Assembly: GCA_050110875.1 (NCBI GenBank)
Contig: CP188828.1
Span: 682,001 to 746,000, forward strand
Source of the DNA: Methyloligella sp050110875
Lineage (GTDB): Bacteria > Pseudomonadota > Alphaproteobacteria > Rhizobiales > Methyloligellaceae
DNA: 64,000 nt
Reading direction: 5' to 3'
The notes beneath the pieces are model-generated. The model was not told where the DNA came from, ran no database searches, and was given only the letters and a program-made list of their open reading frames with translations. A program made the translations under genes and the position numbers. Position 1 is the first letter of the stretch, and the number at the start of each line of letters is the position of its first letter. Below, one piece after another: positions 1 to 9,700 of the stretch.

Positions 1-1058
1 AGCGCTGCGCCGGCCGCCCGAAAACTCAAAATTCATGAAGAACACCACATCTCTTCGACGCCACGAAAAGGCGCAGGTCCGGGTAGCATAGCAATGGCGT
101 AGCAGGACAGAAAAGCATGGTTCCGCTGTCGCATTGGGTGAGCGAGACCGCCGGTCGGGCGAGGCCCCGCAAGGAAAAATCACTCGTTCGGAATATGGGC
201 ATGAAAGACCGGATTCGTAGGCTTTCTCAGACCATGCAAATCGCACAGTCCGGCGCATTGGTTTGCCGGGACGGTGGATAACGGGGATAAATTGCGCGGC
301 ATGCGTGCAAGTAAAATTCGAAAAGTTAACATTGAACTTGTGAGCGGCCCCGCTGCTACCAAGGCGGCGGCGGAACGCTCCAAGAAAGCGAACGGAGCGA
401 TCCGGGCGTTTTCGAGGAGCGTGCCAAAGTCACCTCGGTGATATCGGGAAAGCTCATATGGCTAGGCAAGCCGAGGTCGTCCACTGCCATGGGCGGCTGA
501 AGGCGAAGCTGCCGGAAGTCGTGGGGGACCACGGTCTGACGGTTCTGCCGAAATGCCGTTTGAGGCTGAGCCGGCAGGGTGTTCCGCGAGTAAGGCGGCA
601 TCGCCGTTCCCGGGTCTGGGATGGCCATTTCCGGATCCGCGTCGTGGCAGCGCGACGTAAAATAAGTGGCTGCAGCCGGGTCGCACTGGCCCGAGCGCAG
701 GGGGACCTGCGCGAAAGCCGGTGCGGCGTGAGGTCGAGAGGCCTCGCGGCGCCGATTGATCGTCCCGAACGGGCGTGAGGATCGACATCGCAAAGGGAGG
801 CGGGGCTGGCCAGCTCCGCCTTTCCTGCGTTTGGGACCATTCGCGCTCCCCATCTTCCGCTTCTCCTTTGCTTCCGTTTCGATCCTCTCCCCCTGCCCTT
901 GGAGATCAGATTCCCGCGTCGCTTCGTATCTCGCTGCTTGCAGCGGCTTAGCGCGCGCCGCTTAATCCGCTACACTCGCGCCGGCGTCATTGGGTCCGAC
1001 GTCATGGGTATGGGATTCGAGTTTGAGTCTTCGGTCTTCTTGGGGTGGAGGTTTCGTT
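1..1058. other. No confident gene; intergenic or decayed sequence
   Basis: Several overlapping open frames run through 180-853 on both strands, but none has a recognisable domain, a good ribosome site or clean coding-type codon use. The minus-strand frame at 356-853 has one stretch (a signal-peptide-like Ala-Pro-Ala-Phe-Ala-Gln followed by a proline-rich part) that could be a remnant of an exported protein, but this is weak. The last 110 bases probably carry the promoter of the lipoprotein gene that follows. Confidence 0.5.
948..976 (+). promoter_or_regulatory. Possible sigma-70-type promoter for the lipoprotein gene
   Basis: TTAGCG and TACACT hexamers are separated by 17 bases, about 85 bases upstream of the proposed TTG start at 1059. 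Seen by eye only. Confidence 0.3.
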
Positions 1059-1469
1059 TTGCGTCAGGCTGCTCCGGCACTCGCCTTCGTTCTGCTTGCT
1101 GCGCTGTCCGGGCTTACCGGGTGTGGGAGCTCTGGCAAGGAGAGCGCCGCCTGGAAGATGAACGAGGACGATCCGCTATCCCGTCCCGTCCAGGTGGCTT
1201 GGACCTCGGCCCGGGCCAGCCATTGCGGCTTCATCTTCCAGCCTGCCCAGCTTCGGGCGAACTATCTCAACCGGATGCGGCAGCTCGGCACCCCGGCCTC
1301 GCAGCTCGCCGAAATGGAAGAGGCTTACGACTACACCTACAAATCGGTGTCCGAGACAATCGGGGGGCAGACGAATTACTGCACCAAGTCGAAAACCGAC
1401 GCGATCCGAAAGGATCTGCAGCAGTATCTCGCCGGCAATTTCGCCCATCGGGCGAGCCCGGCGGATTAA
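1059..1469 (+). CDS. Small predicted lipoprotein of unknown function
   Basis: The 136-residue product begins with a short hydrophobic segment ending in a lipobox (Leu-Thr-Gly-Cys, Cys at about residue 22), so it is probably exported and lipid-anchored. I chose the TTG at 1059 because GGAGG lies 7 bases upstream (1047-1051); the longer frame from an ATG at 990 would place 23 unlikely residues ahead of the signal peptide. The mature part has two further cysteines (about residues 56 and 106) and no family I recognise. Its stop overlaps by 4 bases the stop of the convergent anti-sigma gene. Confidence 0.65.
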   Translation: MRQAAPALAFVLLAALSGLTGCGSSGKESAAWKMNEDDPLSRPVQVAWTSARASHCGFIFQPAQLRANYLNRMRQLGTPASQLAEMEEAYDYTYKSVSETIGGQTNYCTKSKTDAIRKDLQQYLAGNFAHRASPAD

Positions 1470-2587
1470 TTCTCGGCGTCCGGGCTCTCCTCGGTGGCGC
1501 CTTCGTCGGTTCCGCTTGCTTCGTCCTTGCGTGCGCTGTCGCCGGGCTGGTCTTCGGCTGACGGCTCATCAGCGGGGAGCTCGTCTGCGGGCTGGAGACG
1601 CTGATCGTCGCGCGGCTCGTTGCGGATCTTCTCAGCCATCCTCAGGAGACTGCCCTCCTCAGCTTCGGCCGCGAGCAGATAGGCGACGCCGTCTTCGGTC
1701 CATTTCACCCCGTCGACGGGACCTTCCTGCAAGGCTTCGGGCTCTGCGTCCGTCCCGCCCGGCGTGGCGTAGAGGGCGAGCGGCTTACCGGAGGCGGGCA
1801 GATAAAGCATCTGGGCGATGGGCTTGTCCCCGAGCCGCAGCACTTGCGCCCGGATAAAGCGGTAACCGTCGGCGCGCAGATCCGGTCCGCGCACGTTCTG
1901 GCCGATCGCCTTGGTGAGCTGGAAGGAGAGAAGATACGGGTTCTTCTGGCTCTCGATACTGACTTCCAGACTCTCGCGGCTCACCAGGGCATGAGCCTGG
2001 GCCGCCCTCTCCTGCCAGGTCGCAGGCTCTGCCGGCGGCGGCGCGGGCGGTGGCGGCGCGATGGTCAGATCGGCCGTGAGCGTCGCGGGCACCTCGAAAG
2101 CGCCGTAGCTAGGCGATTTCGCCTTCACCGTCTCCATGGGCGGCTCGATACCGGCATTCAGGGTTGCGGGCGTTTCGAACGGTCCGTTCGGTGACGGTGC
2201 AGGCGCCTCCTGGACCGCCGTCTCCACCGCGGGCTGGCCGCCGCCGTTCGGGGCGAGAATAACCCCCAGCCCCAAGCCAGCGATGCCCGCCGCGATACCG
2301 CACAGGATCAGCGTCCTGGCCGGCCAACCCTTGGTCTCCGGCTCGGCCTCGATCAGCCGTTCGGCAGGATTGCTGCGGAAGCTCTCCCTGGGAACGAGTT
2401 CGCGCAGCTCCCCGGCGAGAATGGATTCGAAGGCGAATTCCAGCCGGCCATGGGCTTCCTGCAGCGCTTCGGCGCGTCGCGCAACGACGTCGTCCTGCTG
2501 GAGGACCTTCTCGATCGCCCGGTTCTGGTCCTTGGCAAGCTGGCCGTCGACATAGGCCACCAGCAGCTCGTCGCTCAGCTCTGTCAT
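1466..2587 (-). CDS. Membrane-bound anti-sigma factor
   Basis: The 373-residue protein has an N-terminal cytoplasmic part of about 85 residues that resembles anti-sigma domains (opening with a Ser-Asp-Glu-Leu-Leu-Val-Ala-Tyr-Val-Asp-Gly segment), one membrane helix at about 91-112, then a long Pro/Ala-rich, acidic periplasmic part. The zinc-binding HxxxCxxC signature of ZAS-type anti-sigmas is absent. The start is set by the ATGA overlap with the upstream sigma-factor stop at 2584-2587, a classic sigma/anti-sigma arrangement. It should hold the ECF sigma at the membrane until a periplasmic signal releases it; the signal is unknown. Confidence 0.75.
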   Translation of the reverse strand: MTELSDELLVAYVDGQLAKDQNRAIEKVLQQDDVVARRAEALQEAHGRLEFAFESILAGELRELVPRESFRSNPAERLIEAEPETKGWPARTLILCGIAAGIAGLGLGVILAPNGGGQPAVETAVQEAPAPSPNGPFETPATLNAGIEPPMETVKAKSPSYGAFEVPATLTADLTIAPPPPAPPPAEPATWQERAAQAHALVSRESLEVSIESQKNPYLLSFQLTKAIGQNVRGPDLRADGYRFIRAQVLRLGDKPIAQMLYLPASGKPLALYATPGGTDAEPEALQEGPVDGVKWTEDGVAYLLAAEAEEGSLLRMAEKIRNEPRDDQRLQPADELPADEPSAEDQPGDSARKDEASGTDEGATEESPDAEN

Positions 2588-3141
2588 GAGACGGTTCCGG
2601 CGTGATGGGTTTCGAGGGTTTCGACTTCGGCGGAGATCGGCACCTCGCCCCTGGAACCGACCTTGTCGGCCAGGCCGGCGCTCGCCCGGATCATCCGCGT
2701 CTCGATGCTCTCCACGGGACAATCGAGGACCAGGCTCGCATCTTCGTAAGAGAACCCTTCGCCGTAGATGAGCAGAAGGGTGACGCGCTGCTGGGGCGGC
2801 AGGTTGGCGATGAAGGAGACGGTCAGCGGATCGGGACGGGCACCGTCGTCTTCCGCGATCAGCTTATCAAACGCGCGGTCGGGCCGGCTCGCCCGGCGCA
2901 TGGGATTGGCATGGCCGCGCAGCTCCTTCAGCCAGAGACGATAGATCTCGCCGAAGGCCCAGCGATCCAGCGGCGTGCCGCGCTGATAGCTATGACCGTT
3001 GTCCAACATTTCACGCAAGCTGCGGCTGAGCAGCGCGGTACCGGCCTCCTGCTCACCGACGAGCACCTCGGCGAAGCGCTTCAGCCGAGGCAAAATGGAG
3101 ACCAAACCGTTCCTTACGGTTTCCTCGCCATACTCTGCCAC
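2584..3141 (-). CDS. ECF-type RNA polymerase sigma factor
   Basis: This 185-residue protein has the size and layout of ECF sigma factors: a region-2-like N-terminal half and a clear region 4 at about 110-160 (Leu-Pro-Pro-Gln-Gln-Arg-Val then a helix-turn-helix around Gly-Glu-Gly-Phe-Ser-Tyr-Glu-Asp-Ala). The start is GTG, with GGGAG nearby. It overlaps its anti-sigma gene by four bases, so both are co-transcribed and translationally coupled. Region 2 is divergent, so the exact ECF group is not assigned. Targets are unknown; self-activation of this operon is usual for the family. Confidence 0.8.
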   Translation of the reverse strand: MAEYGEETVRNGLVSILPRLKRFAEVLVGEQEAGTALLSRSLREMLDNGHSYQRGTPLDRWAFGEIYRLWLKELRGHANPMRRASRPDRAFDKLIAEDDGARPDPLTVSFIANLPPQQRVTLLLIYGEGFSYEDASLVLDCPVESIETRMIRASAGLADKVGSRGEVPISAEVETLETHHAGTVS

Positions 3142-3316
3142 CCGTCACTCCCCGCTTGGCGGCCATTTCCCCCGAGCTGCGCGTGCGCCGCCTCGTTTTA
3201 CGAATCGAAGGATACCATAAGCGGTGCCCGATCCGGCCCGACAAACTGTTCAGGCTGTTGGTGAAATTGGGTAAAACCATTAAGCGGAGCCTGATTCGAG
3301 GACACCACGCCCCGAC

Positions 3317-4396
3317 ATGCCAAAGCCTGCCAACAAATCCAAAGACGAGACGGACAAGGCCAAAGCGTCGAAAAACGCATCGACGAAAGCCAGCTCGCCG
3401 AAGGGTTCGGAGGCGACCGAGAAAGCGAAGCCGAAGCGCAAAAGCAAGCCCAAATCCAAGCGCAGCGCCAAGACCTCCACGAGAACCTCAACGGCTCGCC
3501 TCGTTAAAAAAACCCGCGAGACCCTGGCCCGGGAGGCGGAGGTCGAGCGGGAAGCGGCAGGTCCCTCCTTCGGGGAACAGTTCAAGATGCTTTCCGGCAA
3601 GGCGGGAGCTCACGCCAAAGATGCCGGCTTGGTGGGGGTCGGCCTAGGCCAGCGCGGCGCCAGCCATGCGGAAGGCTGGCTGACCCGCGCCTTCTCCAGC
3701 CTTCGCGAAGCTCTCTCGCCGGCCAGTATCGGCGATGCGGCCCAAGCCTCGATCCTGTGGTGGCATTGGCTGCTCTTCGATAGGGATTTCGACAAGCTGC
3801 TCTTCCGTCCCACGGACAAGCCGGCCAAGATCGGCACCCTCACGGTGCATGGCCAGCGGTCCGAGGGGCGCGACTACCGCCCGACCCCGACCCTGGTCTT
3901 CGAATGGGCGATGAGCGCACTCCGCGACGATCTCGGCCATTACCGCTTCGTCGATTACGGCGCCGGGCGTGGCCGCGTGCTGATGATGGCGGCGCAATAC
4001 CCCTTCAAATCGATCGATGGGTTGGAGTTCGCCGAAGAGCTGCACGAGGATGCGCGGCTCAACATCGCCCAGTTCCCGCGGCCGCGGATGCGTTGCCGCG
4101 ATGTCGCTTGCGCGCTGGAGGACGCGACGGCGGCCGCACCGGCGGAGGGCACGGCGGTGCACTATTTCTTCGCGCCGTTCTCGCGCAAAGCGTTCGCCGC
4201 CATCCTGAACAAGATCGCCGCATCCCTGCGGGAGAGCCCCCGCCCCGCCTATCTCGTGCTGGTCGATTGCCGCGACGGCGACCTGGTGCGGCAGACGGGG
4301 CTCTTCACGCGCGCCAAGATGCATCTCGGCGCGCGGATCGAGAGCTTCCTCTTCAGCCCCTACCGGATCGAGGTCTACCGGGCGAAGGACGGCTAG
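3317..4396 (+). CDS. SAM-dependent methyltransferase with lysine-rich N-terminal tail
   Basis: The 359-residue protein has two parts. Residues 1 to about 70 are very rich in Lys, Ser, Ala and Thr and look like a histone-H1 or AlgP-type disordered tail. The C-terminal part holds a class I methyltransferase fold with motif I Val-Asp-Tyr-Gly-Ala-Gly-Arg-Gly-Arg at 212-220, followed by an acidic residue after the next strand (Leu-Glu at 236-237). The substrate cannot be told; related stand-alone domains are annotated only as class I methyltransferases. The tail could bind nucleic acid or an acidic partner (inference). It is monocistronic, divergent from the sigma gene. Confidence 0.75.
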   Translation: MPKPANKSKDETDKAKASKNASTKASSPKGSEATEKAKPKRKSKPKSKRSAKTSTRTSTARLVKKTRETLAREAEVEREAAGPSFGEQFKMLSGKAGAHAKDAGLVGVGLGQRGASHAEGWLTRAFSSLREALSPASIGDAAQASILWWHWLLFDRDFDKLLFRPTDKPAKIGTLTVHGQRSEGRDYRPTPTLVFEWAMSALRDDLGHYRFVDYGAGRGRVLMMAAQYPFKSIDGLEFAEELHEDARLNIAQFPRPRMRCRDVACALEDATAAAPAEGTAVHYFFAPFSRKAFAAILNKIAASLRESPRPAYLVLVDCRDGDLVRQTGLFTRAKMHLGARIESFLFSPYRIEVYRAKDG

Positions 4397-4424
4397 CCCG
4401 CGAAATTCGCGGGCCGCCCCATCG

Positions 4425-5453
4425 CTACTTCACGCCGAGCTTCTTCTGCAGGCTCGTGGAAGAGGTCGTGTACTGGAAGGTCAGCTTCTTGTCCGGGTAG
4501 ACATACTCATGGGCCTTTTGGGCCATGAGGGCCGCCTCGTGGAAGCCGGACAGGATGAGCTTCAGCTTGCCGGGATAGGCATTGATATCGCCGATGGCGA
4601 AGATCCGCGGCTCGCTGGTCTCGAACTTCTCCGTATCGACCGGGATCAGGTTCTCTTCCAGGTTCAAGCCCCAATCGGCCACGGGTCCCAGCTTCATGGT
4701 CAGGCCGAAGAAGGGCAGCATGGCGTTGGTCGGCTGCTCGAACGTATTGCCGTCGGGCGACTTCACGGTCACGCCGGTCAGCTGACCTTCCTCGCCGTGC
4801 AGCTCCGTCACCTGGCCGAGTTCGAACTTGATGTCGCCGTTCTCGACGAGCTTGAACATCTTGTTCACGGAATCGGGCGCGGCACGGAACTGGTCGCGGC
4901 GATGCACCAGGGTCAGGGACTTGGCGACCGGCTGGAGGTTGAGGCTCCAGTCGAGGGCGGAATCGCCGCCGCCGACGATCAGCACGTCCTTGTCGCGGAA
5001 ATCATCGATCTTCTTGACCGAGTAGAAGACGGATTTGCCTTCGTAATTCTCAATGCCCGGAAGCGGCGGACGCTTCGGGGTGAAGGAGCCGCCGCCCGCG
5101 GCGATCACCACGACCTTGCACTCCAGCACCACATCGCCGTCGGTGGTCAGGCGGAAGCCCTCGTCCAGCCGCTCCAGCTTGTCGACCCGCTGGTTGAAGT
5201 GAAATTCGGCGCCGAAGGGGGCGATCTGCTCCATCAGGCGATCGGTCAGCTCCTGACCGGTCACGGTGGGCAGCGCCGGAATGTCGTAGATCGGCTTTTC
5301 AGGGTAGAGCTCGCTGCACTGGCCGCCGGCGCGGGGCAGAATATCGACGACGTGGCATTTCAGATCCACGAGGCCGAGCTCGAAGACGGCAAACAGTCCA
5401 ACGGGGCCAGCGCCCACGATGACGACATCGGTTTGAATAGGTTCTTCCGACAT
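4425..5453 (-). CDS. Ferredoxin--NADP+ reductase, thioredoxin-reductase-like type
   Basis: The 342-residue flavoprotein has an N-terminal FAD dinucleotide motif (Gly-Ala-Gly-Pro-Val-Gly, 14-19) and an internal NAD(P) motif (Gly-Gly-Gly-Asp-Ser-Ala, 161-166). The CxxC redox pair of true thioredoxin reductases is absent, which marks the ferredoxin-NADP reductase 2 family. Length matches that family. It lies 8 bases downstream of the 2Fe-2S ferredoxin gene, so the pair probably forms one NADPH-to-ferredoxin electron chain in the cytoplasm. The final electron acceptor (for example a P450 or an Fe-S assembly step) is not visible here. Confidence 0.9.
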   Translation of the reverse strand: MSEEPIQTDVVIVGAGPVGLFAVFELGLVDLKCHVVDILPRAGGQCSELYPEKPIYDIPALPTVTGQELTDRLMEQIAPFGAEFHFNQRVDKLERLDEGFRLTTDGDVVLECKVVVIAAGGGSFTPKRPPLPGIENYEGKSVFYSVKKIDDFRDKDVLIVGGGDSALDWSLNLQPVAKSLTLVHRRDQFRAAPDSVNKMFKLVENGDIKFELGQVTELHGEEGQLTGVTVKSPDGNTFEQPTNAMLPFFGLTMKLGPVADWGLNLEENLIPVDTEKFETSEPRIFAIGDINAYPGKLKLILSGFHEAALMAQKAHEYVYPDKKLTFQYTTSSTSLQKKLGVK

Positions 5454-5461
5454 GGTTCCTA

Positions 5462-5782
5462 CTAGAATTGTTTCTCAGGGACACGGACCACGAGGCCGTC
5501 GAGTTCCTCGGTCACGGTAATCTGGCAGCTCAGCCGGCTTTCATCGCGCACGTCGAAGGCGAAATCGAGCATGTCCTCCTCCATGGGCTCGGGCGTGCCG
5601 ACGGGCTCACGCCATGGTTCCTGTATGTAGACATGACAGGTGGCACATGCACACGCGCCGCCGCACTCGGCGGCGATGCCCGGAATGGAGTTCTGGACAG
5701 CGGCTTCCATAACGGTCTGGCCGAGTTCTGCCTCAACCGTGTGCTCCTGCCCGTTATGCTCAATAAATGTTATTTTAGCCAT
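5462..5782 (-). CDS. Adrenodoxin-type 2Fe-2S ferredoxin
   Basis: The 106-residue protein carries the adrenodoxin/putidaredoxin cluster pattern C-x5-C-x2-C-x36-C (Cys40, Cys46, Cys49, Cys86), with an additional Cys44. Its length and acidic character are normal for the family. It is co-directional with, and 8 bases upstream of, the ferredoxin reductase gene, so it is the likely partner of that enzyme. Members of this family deliver single electrons to P450s, Rieske oxygenases or Fe-S cluster assembly; which applies here is not shown. Confidence 0.93.
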   Translation of the reverse strand: MAKITFIEHNGQEHTVEAELGQTVMEAAVQNSIPGIAAECGGACACATCHVYIQEPWREPVGTPEPMEEDMLDFAFDVRDESRLSCQITVTEELDGLVVRVPEKQF

Positions 5783-5947
5783 GCGTTAGGCCGCGTTCGG
5801 ATCGTCTCATAAATCGAGGGAGATGAGCGGGCCCTGCGTTGCCCGCAACCACGGTGAAAGGGGAGCATCCCCTTGCGTGATCGTTGCTCTATAAGGCAAT
5901 TGCCGACGCGTTGCCAGCCCCATAGACCCGATTACACGGGCGAACGC

Positions 5948-6340
5948 TTAGCGCTCTCGTTGCAAGATTCCGATCTGCTCTTTCGCCTCTGCGAGCCTCG
6001 CTTCTAGCGTTGCGCGCAACCTCTTACGCTCTTCAAACGTGCAATCGGCGGCGGCCGTTTCCGCGGCCTCCGCCGCGGCGGCGACGAGAAATGCACCGAC
6101 AGCCTTTGCCGATCCCTTCAAAGAATGCGCCGCATCCCGCCAAGCCGCGGATGTCTTCGCTTCGCGCAGACGCTCCATATAGACGCCCGATTGGTCTGCA
6201 AAGAGCGAAAGCAACTCCTGCTCCAGATCTGGGTCCCCGAGGGTGTATCTCTCAAGGTGAACGCGATCTATTGCCGCGGTTTTTCTCGCCTCTGTGGATA
6301 ACTTTTCGCCCTCTTCGGGCGGCTTGGAGCCTGCCGACAT
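5948..6340 (-). CDS. Hpt (histidine phosphotransfer) domain protein
   Basis: The 130-residue protein is almost entirely one Hpt four-helix bundle. The phosphoacceptor motif is Ala-His-Ser-Leu-Lys-Gly-Ser-Ala with His72. Such proteins relay phosphate between receiver domains in multistep phosphorelays. No kinase or response regulator lies next to it. It is divergent from the large coiled-coil gene across a 426-base AT-rich interval. Alpha-proteobacterial ChpT-like proteins are larger and different, so this is a generic Hpt protein. Confidence 0.85.
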   Translation of the reverse strand: MSAGSKPPEEGEKLSTEARKTAAIDRVHLERYTLGDPDLEQELLSLFADQSGVYMERLREAKTSAAWRDAAHSLKGSAKAVGAFLVAAAAEAAETAAADCTFEERKRLRATLEARLAEAKEQIGILQRER

Positions 6341-6766
6341 GCTCTAGGTTCCCGTTATGGTCTCGGCGAAAGCGGAAATAGCATGGCCCTACCCCTGGTT
6401 TGTGAAGCAATTCAGGATGCTTGGCTCATATACTCTCTTGGAGGTTATGAACTCCCCTATCCTATCTTCTTGAGAGCAATCCGATAGTCCGCCAGCCTCG
6501 CCCCCTGGGGCGCGGCGATCCCGGCCAGAGAAATTCCTCCGAAATAATAGCAACTTATCCTTCGTTTAGGATGTTTGGCGATTCACCTTCCCATGGGATT
6601 AAATTTTCGCTAACCATGAGCTAGCGGGGGAATGAGATCGGAAGCTTGGGGCCTTTATAAGGTCCGTAAGAGGCGGCTTCCGAGAGACGCCGCGCGTAAG
6701 CGGGTCTGTACTGAGTTCAAGCGGCACCAATTCTCTCGTTTAGTAGTGTTGTACGAGGATTGCGTG
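6341..6766. other. Intergenic region between hpt-like gene and coiled-coil gene
   Basis: This 426-base stretch has no convincing gene and is more AT-rich than its neighbours. An in-frame extension of the downstream gene begins at 6632, but the Shine-Dalgarno GAGGA at 6755-6759 points to the ATG at 6767. It holds the CtrA-like site described separately and presumably both divergent promoters. Confidence 0.6.
6599..6617 (+). promoter_or_regulatory. CtrA-box-like site
   Basis: TTAA, seven bases, then CTAACCAT. This differs by one base from the CtrA consensus TTAA-N7-TTAA and lies about 150 bases upstream of the coiled-coil gene start. CtrA is the alphaproteobacterial cell-cycle regulator; the match is by eye and could be chance. 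Confidence 0.3.
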
Positions 6767-9700
6767 ATGGCGCAGGAACGAGCCCGGTCGAAAGACGCCA
6801 AGTCCGACGACATCGAGAAATCGCCTGAAAACAAGGAATCGGAAGCCAAGAGTTCCCGCTTCACAGCCACCGAGCGGCAGCGGCTGGGAGCGGCGGATCC
6901 TTCCGAGAGCGAGTCGAAGCGCCGTATCTCCCTGACCGAGCGGCTGCAGCAGCGGAAAACGACCGACACTCAAACCGCACCCGAACCGGAGCTGCGCACC
7001 GGGGCCGATGACGACGAGCAGGACAAGCCGGCGCGCCGCCGGCCTGCGGGTCCGCCGCCGCGTCGGCTGGCGATGCCGGCCAATGACGATCTGCCCTCGA
7101 TCGGAGGCTTGATCTTCTCGCTGCAGCAGAAGCCATCCCGCACACCTTTCACCATCGCCCTGGTGGCGAGCCTGGTCTGGTTCGTGATCGGCGGCTTCCT
7201 GAGCTATGGGCTGCTCAGCTCCGCCGCAAGCGGCATCCCCGCCACGCCGACCATGCTGATGGCGGCGATGGCCATCATCATTCCCATCGCGATCTTCTGG
7301 TTCCTGGCGCTCCTCGTGTGGCGCGCGCAAGAGCTCCGCTTGATGGCGTCCGCCATGACCGAGGTCGCGGTGCGACTGGCCGAGCCCGACAAGCTCGCCG
7401 AGCAATCGGTGGCCTCTCTCGGCCAAGTGATCCGCCGCCAGGTCGCGGCGATGAATGACGGCATCTCGCGGGCGATCGGCCGGGCGAGCGAGCTGGAAGC
7501 CCTGGTGCATAACGAAGTGGCCGCGCTGGAACGCTCCTATGGCGACAACGAAACGAGGGTGCGCGGACTGATCAACGAGCTCGCCAGCGAGCGGGAGGCG
7601 TTGCTCAACAATAGCGACCGGGTGGGCGCCTCTCTGCGGGGGGTCGGCCAGCAGGTGGCGAAGGATATCGCGGCGGCGACCAACGAGATCGACAAGAGCC
7701 TGGCCGATCGCGGGCTGAAGCTGACGGAACTCATGGTCGCCCGCTCCAATGAGGCAGCGCAGGAGGTCTATAAGGCGCAGGACGCCATCGCGGCGAGAAT
7801 GCCGGGTCTGCTGCAGCAGCTCGGCAAGGAGCAATCCGGGCTGGCTAAGCTCGTGCAGGATGCCGTCGATAATCTCTCCATGCTGGAGAACGCCGTTGGC
7901 GATCGGACCGCGCGTTTCGACCGTGTGATGCAGGAGCGCAGCGCCGGTTTCGCCATGAGCCTGGCGGAACGCATCCAAGCGCTCGAGTCGCTGGTGGAGG
8001 ACGGCACGCGCCGCATCGAGACCACCATGCAGGAGCGCAGCGATCTTCTCGACGCGCAGATGCAGGAGCGGAGCGATCTGCTGACCTCCAGGCTGCAAGC
8101 GCGCACCGATGCGCTCGGCGCCCAGATCGACAGAAGCGCCCAGACATTGGTGAAGACCTTGGAGGACGGCTCGGAAGTCTTCGCAGTCGCTGCCGATCAG
8201 AGCATCACCGGGCTGGAGACCGCACTGCGCTCGCGCACGGACGCCTTTACCTCCAGCATCAACCAGGGCGCCGTGGCCCTCGACCGGACGCTCGCGGAGC
8301 GGTCCGACACGGTCGCGAAGACCCTCAACGAGCGGCTTCAGTCCATCGACACGGCCTTCGGCGAGCGCGCCATCGCCGTCACCAAGGATATCGACGAGCG
8401 GCTGAAACTCATCGATCAAATCCTGGAGCAGCGCGGCACGGCCGTTACCAAGGGGCTGGACGAGCGGCTCACCTATATGGACAAAACACTCGAGGAGCGT
8501 GGCGCGGCCGTCTCCAAGACCCTCAGCGAGAATATGAAGGCGATCGACGACACCTTCGAGCAGCGTACCGAGATCGCGACCAAGCGGATGGACGAGCGGC
8601 TGATCGCCATGGACAGGCAGCTTCAGCAACGCGCCGGCGAAGTCACCCGGGGTCTGGACGAGCGGCTGAAGGCGATCGACACCACGATCGAGCAGCGCGG
8701 CGGCGCGGTGACCCGGAATCTCGACGAGCGGCTGAAGTCCATCGACACGACCTTCCAGCAACGCTCCGGCGAGGTCGATCAGGTGCTCTCCAAGCACGTT
8801 CAGGGGGCGGAGCAGACCTTCGGCCGCCAGACCGAGCTGCTGCATAAGGTGCTGTCTGAGAATTCGGCATCCCTCCGGGAGACCGCCGCCATCGTCGGCA
8901 AGCAGTCCGGCCAGGCGGTCGATGTGCTGACCAAGCAGACGGAGTCCCTGAAGCAGGTCTCGTCCGGCTTGCTGGATCAGATCCACACCTTGACCCAGCG
9001 CTTCGAGAATCAGGGTCAGGGCATTCTCACCGCCGCCAAGGCGTTGGAAACCTCGAACACCAAGATCGACTCGATCCTGGAGAGCCGGCATCAGGCGATC
9101 ATCGGCCTGCTCCACACGGTCAACAACAAGGCCCGCGAGCTGGACGATCAGATGAAGAACTACGTGGGGGTGATCACCAACTCGATGACCGAGGCGGAGC
9201 AGCGGGCCAAGCATGCCACGCAGCTCCTGTCCCGCGACACGTCCCATCAGGCGCGCCAGGCCGTGGCCCAGATCGAGAAGCTACGGAGCGATGCACAGAA
9301 CCACACGGCGCGGGCCGTCGCGGATCTAAAGAACAGCTTCGCCAAGGTGATCGGCGATCTCGGCCAGCAGATGGAGCAGATGCGCGGCCAGTTCGCCCAT
9401 ACGTCCCAGGGCATGCGGGAGGTGGCGCGGCAGACCGCCGGCGATCTGGAATCGTTGCGTCAGGAGATGCAGACGCGGATGGAAGCCCTGCCGGAGCATA
9501 CGGCGCAAGCCACCGAGGCGATCCGCAAGGCGCTGGCCAACCAGATCTCGGAGATCGAGGCGATCACGCCGGTGCTGACCAACGCGGCGACCCAAGGCCT
9601 GAGCCGCAACGAGCCGGGCAACGCCCCGTCCTCGCCGTCCCAGGCGCCCTCCTCGTCCGCCTCTTCATCGTCCTACGGGTCATCCTCATCCTACGGATCC

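Noticed and set aside
356..853. 165-codon frame with a possible signal-peptide-like stretch
   Set aside because: No ribosome site, no family, overlapping equally long frames on both strands.
6740..9247. 835-codon frame antisense to the coiled-coil gene
   Set aside because: Leu/Gly/Arg-rich shadow translation of a GC-rich coding repeat; the plus strand has clear domains.
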